DNA of 12,279 bases from Verrucomicrobiia bacterium (GTDB lineage Bacteria > Verrucomicrobiota > Verrucomicrobiia > CAIQCK01). The first letter of the stretch is position 1; every line of letters begins with the position of its first letter. Both the position numbers and the translations under genes were made by a program. The notes beneath the pieces are model-generated. The model saw nothing but the letters and a program-made list of their open reading frames with translations, was not told where the DNA came from and did not search any database. The DNA lies in assembly GCA_026417675.1 (NCBI GenBank), contig JAOACV010000022.1, forward strand, positions 1-12,279, read 5' to 3'. Positions 6,601 through 12,279 of this stretch are shown here, one piece after another.

Positions 6601-7044
6601 ATGCCGAATTGTGCAGCCAATGCAATAGTGGTCATCGCTATCGTCATGGTGTTGTGGACGGTCGTGGCGGGCGTCCTCGGACTCAAGCTCTGGAAGGTGG
6701 TGGAGAGGATGAACGCCAAGATCGACCAGATCGCGGGCGATGTGCGGTCGCTCTCGCAAAAGGGCGAACTGTTGCTCGCCGAGTTGCAGGGGATTTCCAC
6801 CAAAGCTCGCGCCCAGGTCGAAACCGTCGGCACCATTGTTCGCGACGTGCGCGGCTGGGTGGACAAGGTGGAAACCACCGCGAATGCCCTTTCCGCGCTC
6901 GCGCGCCACAGCGTGACGACGAGCTTGTCCAACCTGAAGGCGTTCTTCGCGGGTATGATGGGCTTTCTGCAATTCTTCACTCGGCCGAGCGCGGCGCGTC
7001 CGGGCGCGCCGGAGACGGATGTTTCAAAAGGAAAGGAGGACTGA
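6601..7044 (+). CDS. DUF948/YtxG-like membrane protein with coiled coil
   Basis: This 147-residue protein has one N-terminal membrane helix (about 8-30, [20 protein letters not shown]), then a long amphipathic stretch with regular hydrophobic spacing (31-110: [20 protein letters not shown] onward) that looks like coiled coil, a second short hydrophobic patch (113-127, [13 protein letters not shown]), and a charged tail. This matches the layout of DUF948 (YtxG-type) proteins, small envelope or stress-associated proteins without known chemistry. Support comes from the next gene, a YtxH-like protein 1 nt downstream, since ytxG and ytxH are neighbours in Bacillus subtilis. Translation starts from a consensus Shine-Dalgarno. 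The family call rests on shape and context rather than a sharp motif. Confidence 0.78.
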   Translation: MPNCAANAIVVIAIVMVLWTVVAGVLGLKLWKVVERMNAKIDQIAGDVRSLSQKGELLLAELQGISTKARAQVETVGTIVRDVRGWVDKVETTANALSALARHSVTTSLSNLKAFFAGMMGFLQFFTRPSAARPGAPETDVSKGKED

Positions 7045-7045
7045 C

Positions 7046-7339
7046 ATGGCAGACAATGGAAGCAACGTAGGCGGCATTCTGGTCGCCTTCATGGCAGGCA
7101 TGGTGGTCGGTGCGGGCGTGGCCCTGCTCTACGCGCCCCAATCGGGCAAGGAAACCCGCCGCCTGCTCGCCAAGAAAGCCTGCGAACTGAGGGACGAAGC
7201 CGAAGAGATCGTTGACGATGTTCTCGAAAAGGGCAAGAAAGTCCTGAAGGAGAAGAAAGAGCAGTTCGACGCCGCCATCGAAGCCGGCAAGGAAGCGATG
7301 GTGGACGCCAAGAAGAGAATCAAGGAAGCCGTATCCTAG
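7046..7339 (+). CDS. YtxH-domain protein
   Basis: The 97-residue protein has a Gly-rich membrane helix (about 8-29, VGGILVAFMAGMVVGAGVAL) followed at once by LLYAPQSGKETRRLL (27-41), the hallmark YtxH motif (LLfAPkSGKetR), then a highly charged Lys/Glu helix to the end. YtxH proteins are small membrane proteins, stress-induced in some bacteria, with no defined biochemical role. ATG 7046 is preferred over ATG 7019 because AGGAGG (7034-7039) lies 6 nt upstream and because 7019 would overlap the previous gene. It follows that gene's stop by 1 nt, clearly one operon. Its TAG stop lies in the same CTAG as the stop of the convergent MFS gene, leaving no room for a terminator between them. Confidence 0.87.
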   Translation: MADNGSNVGGILVAFMAGMVVGAGVALLYAPQSGKETRRLLAKKACELRDEAEEIVDDVLEKGKKVLKEKKEQFDAAIEAGKEAMVDAKKRIKEAVS

Positions 7340-8583
7340 ACGGTTCTGACGCGCGTGGCGGCGCGGTGCATTCCATACAGCATCGCGCCGCCCGCCGCGC
7401 TCAGCACGCCCAGACCCGCCAAAACCGTCGGGGGGGGCAGTTCGCACAATTGCCGGGTGGCAAACTGCACCCACAGCGCGAGCAGGAAGGCCAGCGCGGC
7501 CAGCAACTGCTTCGCGCTGAACACGCCGCCGCGCCGGGCGTCCGGCACGATCTCCTGCAAGCGCGTGTCCGCCGGCACCGTCGCCAGCCCCGCCATCGCG
7601 CCAACACCCAACCACGCCAGCCCCGCCAGCCACGCTGAACGACTCAACGGCACCGCAGCGATGCACACGCCCATCAGTATGTGCGCCCAATACGGCAGCG
7701 CCGACATCCGGCGCAAACGGTTTGACTTGCCGACTATCACCAAACCGACCGCCATCCCCGCGCCACCGCTGCTGATCAGCAAACCCACGCCAAACGCCGA
7801 CAGCTTCAACTCCGCTGTCGCGAACGCCAGCACCGCGACCAGCAACACGCCGCTGACAAACGCAAACACGCCGCCCAGCAGCACCAGCGGCAGCGCCTCG
7901 GCCTGTTTCGCCACGTAAGCCAGACCGGCGCGCATGTCGCCCAGCGTGGATCTCGGCTGCGCCGCCACACCGTCTTCGGACAGGGGACGCAAGTCGCGCG
8001 AGACCAACGCGATCAGCAGCCCGCTGAAGAGAAAGGTGAATCCGTCAATGACGAAACACGGATTCGGCCCCAACGCCTGCACCGCAAGGCCCGCCAGCGG
8101 AATCGCCAGCAAACCCGCCACCGCGCCGCTGGAGTTGGAGAGCGCGTTGGCCGCCATCAGCAACCGCGGCTCGGCTATCCGCGGCAGGGCCGCCAGCCGC
8201 GCCGGCCCGTGAAACGTCGCCAGCGTGCCCATCACAAACACCACGCCGTAGAGCGCCCGCACCGACGGATCGAAGTGCCGAATGAGCGGAATGGCAAACG
8301 CAAACCCCGCCCGCAGCCAATCCGCCGCCACCATCGTCAGTTTGCGGCTCCAGCGGTCCGTCCACGCCACCGCCAGCAGGCTGAAAAGCAGCACGGGCAG
8401 CGTGCCGTAGAAAACCAGCCGCGCCGTTTCCTCCACCCTGGCGGTCTGATGCACCTGCAACACCACGCCCAGCAATGCCATCTGATGCAGCCGGTCGCCC
8501 ACACCAGAGCCAAGTTGGCCGATGTAGAGCTTCAGAAAGTCTCGGGTACGCAAGATCGCGCGAAAGGTCTGTTCGCCTGCCAT
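7336..8583 (-). CDS. Major facilitator superfamily transporter
   Basis: This 415-residue integral membrane protein has about 10-12 hydrophobic segments. Near the N-terminus, RDFLKLYIGQLGSGVGDRLHQ resembles the opening of MFS_3/EntS-type exporters. The loop after the second helix carries TDRWSRK (75-81), the MFS motif A (G-x-L-a-D-r-x-G-R-[KR]) in a form lacking the leading Gly. A long charged central loop (about 196-230) separates two six-helix halves. The substrate cannot be told from sequence; EntS relatives export siderophores, but no siderophore genes are in view. ATG 8583 is used; an in-frame stop lies five codons upstream, which fixes the N-terminus. It overlaps the convergent YtxH-like gene by 4 nt. 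No convincing promoter was found in the 243-nt gap upstream. Confidence 0.9.
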   Translation of the reverse strand: MAGEQTFRAILRTRDFLKLYIGQLGSGVGDRLHQMALLGVVLQVHQTARVEETARLVFYGTLPVLLFSLLAVAWTDRWSRKLTMVAADWLRAGFAFAIPLIRHFDPSVRALYGVVFVMGTLATFHGPARLAALPRIAEPRLLMAANALSNSSGAVAGLLAIPLAGLAVQALGPNPCFVIDGFTFLFSGLLIALVSRDLRPLSEDGVAAQPRSTLGDMRAGLAYVAKQAEALPLVLLGGVFAFVSGVLLVAVLAFATAELKLSAFGVGLLISSGGAGMAVGLVIVGKSNRLRRMSALPYWAHILMGVCIAAVPLSRSAWLAGLAWLGVGAMAGLATVPADTRLQEIVPDARRGGVFSAKQLLAALAFLLALWVQFATRQLCELPPPTVLAGLGVLSAAGGAMLYGMHRAATRVRTV

Positions 8584-8794
8584 GTCCGCCGCATCTTATG
8601 CCGGCCTTTGCCGCCGCGCGAGAGTAGTTTCGCCAATCACGCGCGCCTCTCTGAATTACAAGTCGCTCATCGGCGACATGGCGTTCGTGGCGGCCAGCAG
8701 CGACGGCGCACATCCGCCCAGCAGATACGCGCCGCCACAAGTCGGCCTCTCCGCGCTGTGGACCGTTGATGCGAGTGAACCGTCACGACCGAGG

Positions 8795-8819
8795 CGCGTC
8801 TTCAGCGACAGGAGACGCG
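8795..8819 (-). terminator. Possible hairpin terminator after the isomerase-like gene
   Basis: CGCGTCT (8795-8801) and AGACGCG (8813-8819) form a 7-bp stem with an 11-nt loop, 7 nt beyond the stop of the minus-strand isomerase-like gene. There is no T-run after it, so it could be a 3' stabiliser or chance. A run of eight G (8819-8826) adjoins. In the rest of the 8584-8826 gap I see no gene, tRNA or clear promoter. Confidence 0.3.
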
Positions 8820-8826
8820 GGGGGGG

Positions 8827-10197
8827 TCAAACAACCTTCATGCCCGTCATTCTGGCAAAGCGCCGCAGCAGCGCGGCGTGGTGACCCGCGAAGACGGCCA
8901 CGTGATGTGGCATGCCCGCGTGGCAGAGATCCTCAAACCATTCCCGCGGGTCCTGATTTGCCAATCGCGCAAGCGCGTTCGTGCCCATCAGGTGGCGCCG
9001 CGGCTTGATCGTCTCTCCCTCGCGCGCCGTGAGGTGATAGACGCCGTCGCAACGCCACAGGCGAAAGAGGGTGACAGGCATGTTTTCCCGGATCGTCGCT
9101 TCGAGAACGGCGGGCTTGGCGACGTTGAAATGGCGCGCGATCCGCGGCGCTCCCGGCTGGCCGGGCGGCGGTGACAACGATGGCGGCGCCGCGCCGCCGT
9201 GCCAGAGAGTGATCGTCTGGTCATCGTGTTCGAGCCAGTCGGAGAGATAGCATCGGCCCATGCCCAAGCTCTCGCCAACCCACGCCGACAGCGCGCCGTC
9301 AGCGTCGCCCTCGCACGCCACCGCGCGGCCTTCGTCGGCGAGCCGCGCAAGGCCGAGATAGGGCCACTGGCCGAGCGTGTTGGGCATCTCCGGCCAGCAG
9401 CGGATGCACATCGCGTCGAGGCGCTCGTTGTCCATATACCAGCGCATCGCCAGATACAGCCGCGAAGCCATTGGCAGGTCGTCGTCGCTGGCGTCCTTGT
9501 GCTCCAAGCCCAGCGCCTTGACTTTCGCGACGTCCGCCGCCACCTCGTCGTCGCTGAAGGCCAGGGAGCCGTCGGTGTTGGCGAACTCAACGAGGCTGAA
9601 GGTCTGCAATTGCACGCCCACGCCGCGATGAACGGAGAACGCGTCAGCGCCCATCGCAAGAAACCCGGGCGCCTGTCCGCCGATGACACCGAGACGCGCC
9701 GAGCGCAGCCGGCGGACTGTCGCGGCAAGACGCACCGCTTCGTCCAGCCGTTTCTGCGTGCCGGCGGCGTCCGGATCGCCGTAAACGAGTTCAAAGCCGT
9801 GTTCCATCTGCCGCAACGTCGAGGCCCACGCGTGCAGCCCCACCAGCGAGCAGGAGCTGATCATGTCGCCTTCCTGCTTCTCCGGCGTGGCCCAAAGCAC
9901 GACGGGATCCGGCCAAAGTTGCGCCACGCTCGGCGCCAGGCGTCCGTCGGCCATCGTGGTCTGCAGGAGCACGAGCACGTCCACGTCGCTCTCCTTGCAG
10001 GCCGCGATCGCCAGGCGCAGCGAAGGATCGTCCACCGCCTTGTCCAGAGGCTCGACCACGTCAAACGGCGTCTCATGGAGCCGGCGCCGCACCCGTTCTT
10101 CCATCTGCCGGCCCCACTGCATGTCGAAGCCGGGCCGACGGCGCCCGACGAAGATCAAGCCGATCGTCAGCCGTTTGTTGCGCGTGTCCGAAGTCAT
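8827..10197 (-). CDS. L-fucose/L-arabinose isomerase-fold protein
   Basis: The 456-residue protein has the layout of the FucI/AraA superfamily: an N-terminal Rossmann-like part (RLTIGLIFVG, 9-18; a DVDVLVLLQTT strand, 71-81), a central part with LGVIGGQAPGF (169-179), and a C-terminal metal-binding domain. Candidate Mn2+ ligands fit the family order: Glu270 (CIRCWPEMPN), Glu296 (ACEGDADGAL), His333 (LWHGG) and His431 or His432 (GMPHHVAVFAGHH). Members interconvert aldoses and ketoses, but many distant relatives are uncharacterised, so the sugar cannot be named; it is shorter than true FucI (about 590) and nearer AraA (about 500). ATG 10197 is chosen over an in-frame upstream start (to 10275), whose added residues look non-conserved and would swallow the -10 box. 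It is divergent from the beta-helix gene, suggesting use of sugar released from a polysaccharide. Confidence 0.83.
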   Translation of the reverse strand: MTSDTRNKRLTIGLIFVGRRRPGFDMQWGRQMEERVRRRLHETPFDVVEPLDKAVDDPSLRLAIAACKESDVDVLVLLQTTMADGRLAPSVAQLWPDPVVLWATPEKQEGDMISSCSLVGLHAWASTLRQMEHGFELVYGDPDAAGTQKRLDEAVRLAATVRRLRSARLGVIGGQAPGFLAMGADAFSVHRGVGVQLQTFSLVEFANTDGSLAFSDDEVAADVAKVKALGLEHKDASDDDLPMASRLYLAMRWYMDNERLDAMCIRCWPEMPNTLGQWPYLGLARLADEGRAVACEGDADGALSAWVGESLGMGRCYLSDWLEHDDQTITLWHGGAAPPSLSPPPGQPGAPRIARHFNVAKPAVLEATIRENMPVTLFRLWRCDGVYHLTAREGETIKPRRHLMGTNALARLANQDPREWFEDLCHAGMPHHVAVFAGHHAALLRRFARMTGMKVV

Positions 10198-10247
10198 GGC
10201 GGTGTGTCTGATCGTTACGTTAGCTGCCTGTCGCAACCGACCCGGCG

Positions 10248-10275
10248 ATTCTACATGCTCAGGAAGCCCGCGCAA
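10248..10275 (-). promoter_or_regulatory. Possible promoter of the isomerase-like gene
   Basis: On the minus strand TTGCGC (10275-10270), a 16-nt spacer and TAGAAT (10253-10248) lie about 50 nt upstream of the chosen ATG. TAGAAT matches the -10 consensus at five of six positions. The -35 box is weak but identical to that proposed upstream of the YtxG-like gene. Confidence 0.33.
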
Positions 10276-10285
10276 TCAGGAAGCC
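10259..10285. repeat. Tandem 10-bp direct repeat in the divergent gap
   Basis: TCAGGAAGCC occurs at 10259-10268 and again at 10276-10285, a 17-nt period. The repeat overlaps the spacer and -35 region of the proposed isomerase promoter, where a regulator could bind. The period is not a whole number of helical turns, so a paired operator is possible but not compelling. Confidence 0.4.
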
Positions 10286-10387
10286 GCGACACGGACCAAG
10301 ACAAACTCCGCAGATGACACCTTAACTCGCGCGGCCACATGAAACGTGGTAGATGTGAGTGGCTCGCCCGTGTTGAAGAACCAGCCC

Positions 10388-11785
10388 ATGCGCGAGACAC
10401 GACAAATGAAAATGGCCAGACCCTCAGCAGGATTCTGCGCGGCTTTCCTGAGCGCCGCCCTCGCATTCGCGGACAGGGGTGGTCCCCAAGCGGGCGACCT
10501 GTCAGCGAGAACTTATCCCTCCATCCAGCAAGCCCTCGACGCCAACCGCGGCCGGATGGTCTTCGTGCCGGCGGGCGACTACACCATCTCGGAGAAGATC
10601 CGGATTCGCGGCGACCACAGCGGCTTGTTCGGGCCGGGGCGGATCATCCAAACCAACACCAACGCCCCCATCATCGAGATCGAGGGCGCGGCGGGCGTGC
10701 AGGTTCGCGACCTGACGTTGACGCGGCCGGAGGGAAAGATGGAGGTGCCCTGCGAGGCGGTGGTCGCCATCAAGTGCCGCGACCTCGTGCTGGAGAACCT
10801 GCGCGTGCTCGACAACCGCACCCGGTCGTCGGCCATCGCGGTTCGGGAATGCGCCGGCAGCCAGATTCGCGGCTGTCTGGTGCGCAACTACATGCGCATC
10901 AGCGTGGACGACCGCACCGGCAGCGCCGACTGGGGCTACGCGTTCAAGTGCATTGACGGCACCGGTATCGAGGTCCGCCACAGCCGGGGCACGCTCATCC
11001 AGGGCAACCGCGTCATCGAGACAAACCTGCTGCCCACGCCGGAGGTTCAGAAGAAATTCGATCTGGGCAGGTTTGTGAAGAAGAACGCAACGAAAGGCGC
11101 CATCGCCAGCCAGCAGGCGTGGGACGCCGGGTTCGCGCAGAACTGGCACCAAGGCTCGGCCATCATCGTCACCGCGCCGGAGGTCAGCGACTGCACGCAA
11201 ATCCTCGGCAACTACATCGAGAACGCCGCGCAGGGCATTGACCTCCACAGCGACCACGTCATCGTCGCGCAGAACATCATCAACAACTCGTTCATGGGCA
11301 TGAAGGCCATGCACGGCTCCCGCCACGTGCTCATCCTCGGCAATCAGTTCATCAAGAACGACCTCTGGAGCATCGGTCTGATGCCCGGCGCGGCCTCGCA
11401 CGCCGCCGCGCCAGCCCGCGACGGAAAACCGCCGGTCGCGGCGAACGTGGACGGCGGCTCGATCATTGCCCACAACATCATCTCCGACTTTGGCTACGGC
11501 CATGCGCATTGGATCTGGGGCGACAACGGCGCCCCGCTGCGTTTCGATCGCGGCCAGAAACCCGACAACCCTCCGCTGACCGACGTGATCATCGAGGGCA
11601 ACATGGTCTATGACACCGGCCGCGACCAGGTGATCGTGGACGGCCAGCCCAAGGTCGAGCCGCCGCGCTACAAATACGCCGTCATCGTGGAGACCGGCGG
11701 CAACGGGCCGCGGGGATTGCACTTCTCCAACAACCTCTTCCATCCCGGCACGCGGGGCGTCTCCAACGTCGAACTTAAACCGTAG
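10388..11785 (+). CDS. Secreted right-handed parallel beta-helix protein
   Basis: The 465-residue protein starts with a signal peptide (hydrophobic FCAAFLSAALAFA ending near residue 28, likely cut before DRGG). Then comes YPSIQQALDANRGRMVFVPA (43-62), the N-terminal cap typical of pectate-lyase-superfamily beta-helices, and many short turns of the type LIQGNRVIETN, ILGNYIENAAQGIDLHSD, VIVAQNIINNSFMGM and VLILGNQFIKND. Such proteins are usually polysaccharide lyases, hydrolases or carbohydrate-binding scaffolds in the periplasm or outside the cell; I see no lyase catalytic signature, so no activity is claimed. The start is uncertain: GTG 10346, ATG 10388, ATG 10406 and ATG 10412 are all in frame, and the last two also keep the signal peptide. 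No strong Shine-Dalgarno decides between them. It is divergent from the isomerase-like gene, and its end overlaps the HTH remnant on the other strand by 11 nt. Confidence 0.85.
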   Translation: MRETRQMKMARPSAGFCAAFLSAALAFADRGGPQAGDLSARTYPSIQQALDANRGRMVFVPAGDYTISEKIRIRGDHSGLFGPGRIIQTNTNAPIIEIEGAAGVQVRDLTLTRPEGKMEVPCEAVVAIKCRDLVLENLRVLDNRTRSSAIAVRECAGSQIRGCLVRNYMRISVDDRTGSADWGYAFKCIDGTGIEVRHSRGTLIQGNRVIETNLLPTPEVQKKFDLGRFVKKNATKGAIASQQAWDAGFAQNWHQGSAIIVTAPEVSDCTQILGNYIENAAQGIDLHSDHVIVAQNIINNSFMGMKAMHGSRHVLILGNQFIKNDLWSIGLMPGAASHAAAPARDGKPPVAANVDGGSIIAHNIISDFGYGHAHWIWGDNGAPLRFDRGQKPDNPPLTDVIIEGNMVYDTGRDQVIVDGQPKVEPPRYKYAVIVETGGNGPRGLHFSNNLFHPGTRGVSNVELKP

Positions 11786-11915
11786 GTGAGCGGCCAACCA
11801 TCCCCCGCGAAATGTCCGCCTGCTTCGACAACTCATATATCGAGAGCTTCCACGCCTCCCGCTGCTCGCAAATCACATCCGCCAGCGTCCCCGCATATCG
11901 GCGCTGGTGTGCCAC
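11775..11915 (-). pseudogene. Short helix-turn-helix (Xre-like) remnant
   Basis: A minus-strand frame of 46 codons from GTG 11915 (open a little further, to a stop near 11931) reads ADVICEQREAWKLSIYELSK followed by QADISRGMVGR. This aligns by eye with the first three helices of HTH_XRE domains: REA-GLS--ELA at helices 1-2, then the turn and a recognition helix of SR--IGR type. It breaks off right after the recognition helix with SPTV and a stop, whereas the domain normally continues for 25 or more residues. It has no convincing ribosome-binding site, so a decayed or truncated regulator is more likely than a working gene. Its stop overlaps the beta-helix gene end. The plus-strand reading of the same bases is treated as a shadow. 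Confidence 0.42.
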
Positions 11916-12003
11916 GCGGGATGGCGGAGGGCTTTACAAGCAACAGCGTCCGCTTTTAAGGCTTCTTCCGTGTCACCGGCTGGAACTTGATCGGCAAAGG
12001 CAA

Positions 12004-12258
12004 TCAACGTGGTGACGGCTCGCTGCGCGAAGACTTGAAGAGCATCGGAGCAAACCAATAGAGGTCGTTCATCCAGACCTTCGGCTCGTGCCCGCCGGAG
12101 TTGATGCGGAAAAGGTGAGGGATGTTCTTCGCCGTCAGGAAAGCATCGGCGGCAATGACGCCGCTGCCGAGGATTTCTACCTCAAGGCCGTGGAAATCCG
12201 GGAACGCACTGCTGGAGGAACTCCAGCGGATATTGCGGAGACCTTGGGCAACCTTGGG
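12004..12258 (-). CDS. C-terminal fragment of an esterase-like alpha/beta hydrolase
   Basis: The 5' end is missing at the contig edge. The last ~46 residues, from AFLTAKNIPHLFRIN through GGHEPKVWMNDLYWFAPMLF to the stop, look like the end of esterase-D or enterochelin-esterase-type alpha/beta hydrolases: the GGH supplies the catalytic His, and a WxxxLYxFAPxLF helix closes the fold. Such enzymes remove acyl or acetyl groups and would fit the carbohydrate genes nearby. The part upstream of about 12144 (with a run of five Ser) does not look like this family and conflicts with a TPR-like frame on the other strand, so genuine sequence may end near 12145. Reading further into 12259-12276 would add MCIRDS, which is adapter. 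Confidence 0.5.
   Translation of the reverse strand, partial: PKVAQGLRNIRWSSSSSAFPDFHGLEVEILGSGVIAADAFLTAKNIPHLFRINSGGHEPKVWMNDLYWFAPMLFKSSRSEPSPR
12148..12258 (+). CDS. TPR-repeat fragment running into the contig end
   Basis: This plus-strand frame reads GGNDAAAEDFYLKAVEIRER followed by TAGGTPADIAETLGNLG. It fits the long TPR type (AExxYxxALxIREKxxGxxHPDVAxSLxNLG) at most conserved positions. TPR domains mediate protein-protein contacts. The frame is open leftwards to 12016, but that stretch is the antisense of the esterase tail and does not look like TPR, so a join near 12135-12155 is suspected. To the right the frame continues into adapter, giving SYTHL. It is too short to name a protein, and chance resemblance of a GC-rich shadow cannot be excluded. 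Confidence 0.42.
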
Positions 12259-12259
12259 G

Positions 12260-12279
12260 CTGTCTCTTATACACATCTG
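12260..12279. other. Nextera (Tn5 mosaic end) sequencing adapter, artefact
   Basis: CTGTCTCTTATACACATCT at 12260-12278 is exactly the 19-nt Tn5 mosaic-end read-through used in Nextera libraries. The final G fits the adapter that continues with GACGC rather than the one that continues with CCGAG. It is untrimmed library sequence and marks the true contig end. Confidence 0.97.

Noticed and set aside
9199..10317. 372-codon plus-strand frame opposite the isomerase-like gene
   Set aside because: The minus-strand gene has the metal-ligand motifs in the right order; the plus frame shows none.
10502..11836. 444-codon minus-strand frame opposite the beta-helix gene
   Set aside because: The composition (Val, Asp, Ala, Arg, His) is typical of a shadow; the plus strand has a signal peptide and beta-helix repeats.
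11812..12015. Plus-strand peptide with FDNSYIESFHAS, reminiscent of IS3-type transposase ends
   Set aside because: The resemblance covers about 12 residues and is lost at once in all frames; the opposite strand gives a longer and better HTH match.
12259..12276. ATG start giving MCIRDS at the head of the hydrolase fragment
   Set aside because: These codons are Nextera adapter, so the start is artificial and the real N-terminus is missing.

Overview
The window looks like a chromosomal segment of a GC-rich Gram-negative bacterium, most likely Verrucomicrobiota (perhaps the Pedosphaera/Limisphaerales group). That placement is inference, from gene order and the general look of the proteins; no search was run. 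It is the end of an assembly contig: the last 20 bases (12260-12279) are Nextera transposase adapter, not genome.

Positions 1-6463 hold a housekeeping block on the minus strand. In transcription order it is rpmE (L31), a strong intrinsic terminator, prfA (RF1), prmC (the RF glutamine methyltransferase), murA, an unrecognised membrane-anchored Ala/Pro-rich protein, ffh (SRP GTPase) and rpsP (S16, running off the window at position 1). From murA to rpsP the genes are tightly packed: a TGATG overlap, then gaps of 14 and 25 nt. The exception is a 225-nt gap between prfA and prmC. It is filled with nested inverted repeats, including two 24-nt arms that are near-perfect inverted copies of each other and are each palindromic. 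This is the best candidate here for an undescribed element: a REP/MITE-like repeat or a structured RNA.

Positions 6464-7339 carry a plus-strand pair with strong Shine-Dalgarno sequences: a DUF948/YtxG-like coiled-coil membrane protein and a YtxH-like protein. They converge on a minus-strand MFS transporter (7336-8583), and both stop codons lie in one CTAG palindrome.

Positions 8827-11785 are accessory carbohydrate-type genes: a minus-strand L-fucose/L-arabinose isomerase-fold protein that keeps plausible metal ligands, and a divergent, probably secreted, right-handed beta-helix protein. A 10-bp direct repeat lies in the gap between them.

Positions 11775-12279 are messy. There is a small minus-strand helix-turn-helix remnant, then the C-terminal end of an esterase-like hydrolase on the minus strand. 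This abuts a TPR-like reading frame on the plus strand, which runs directly into the adapter. The last ~110 genomic bases may be a chimeric join. No rRNA, tRNA, CRISPR array or intact insertion sequence was seen.
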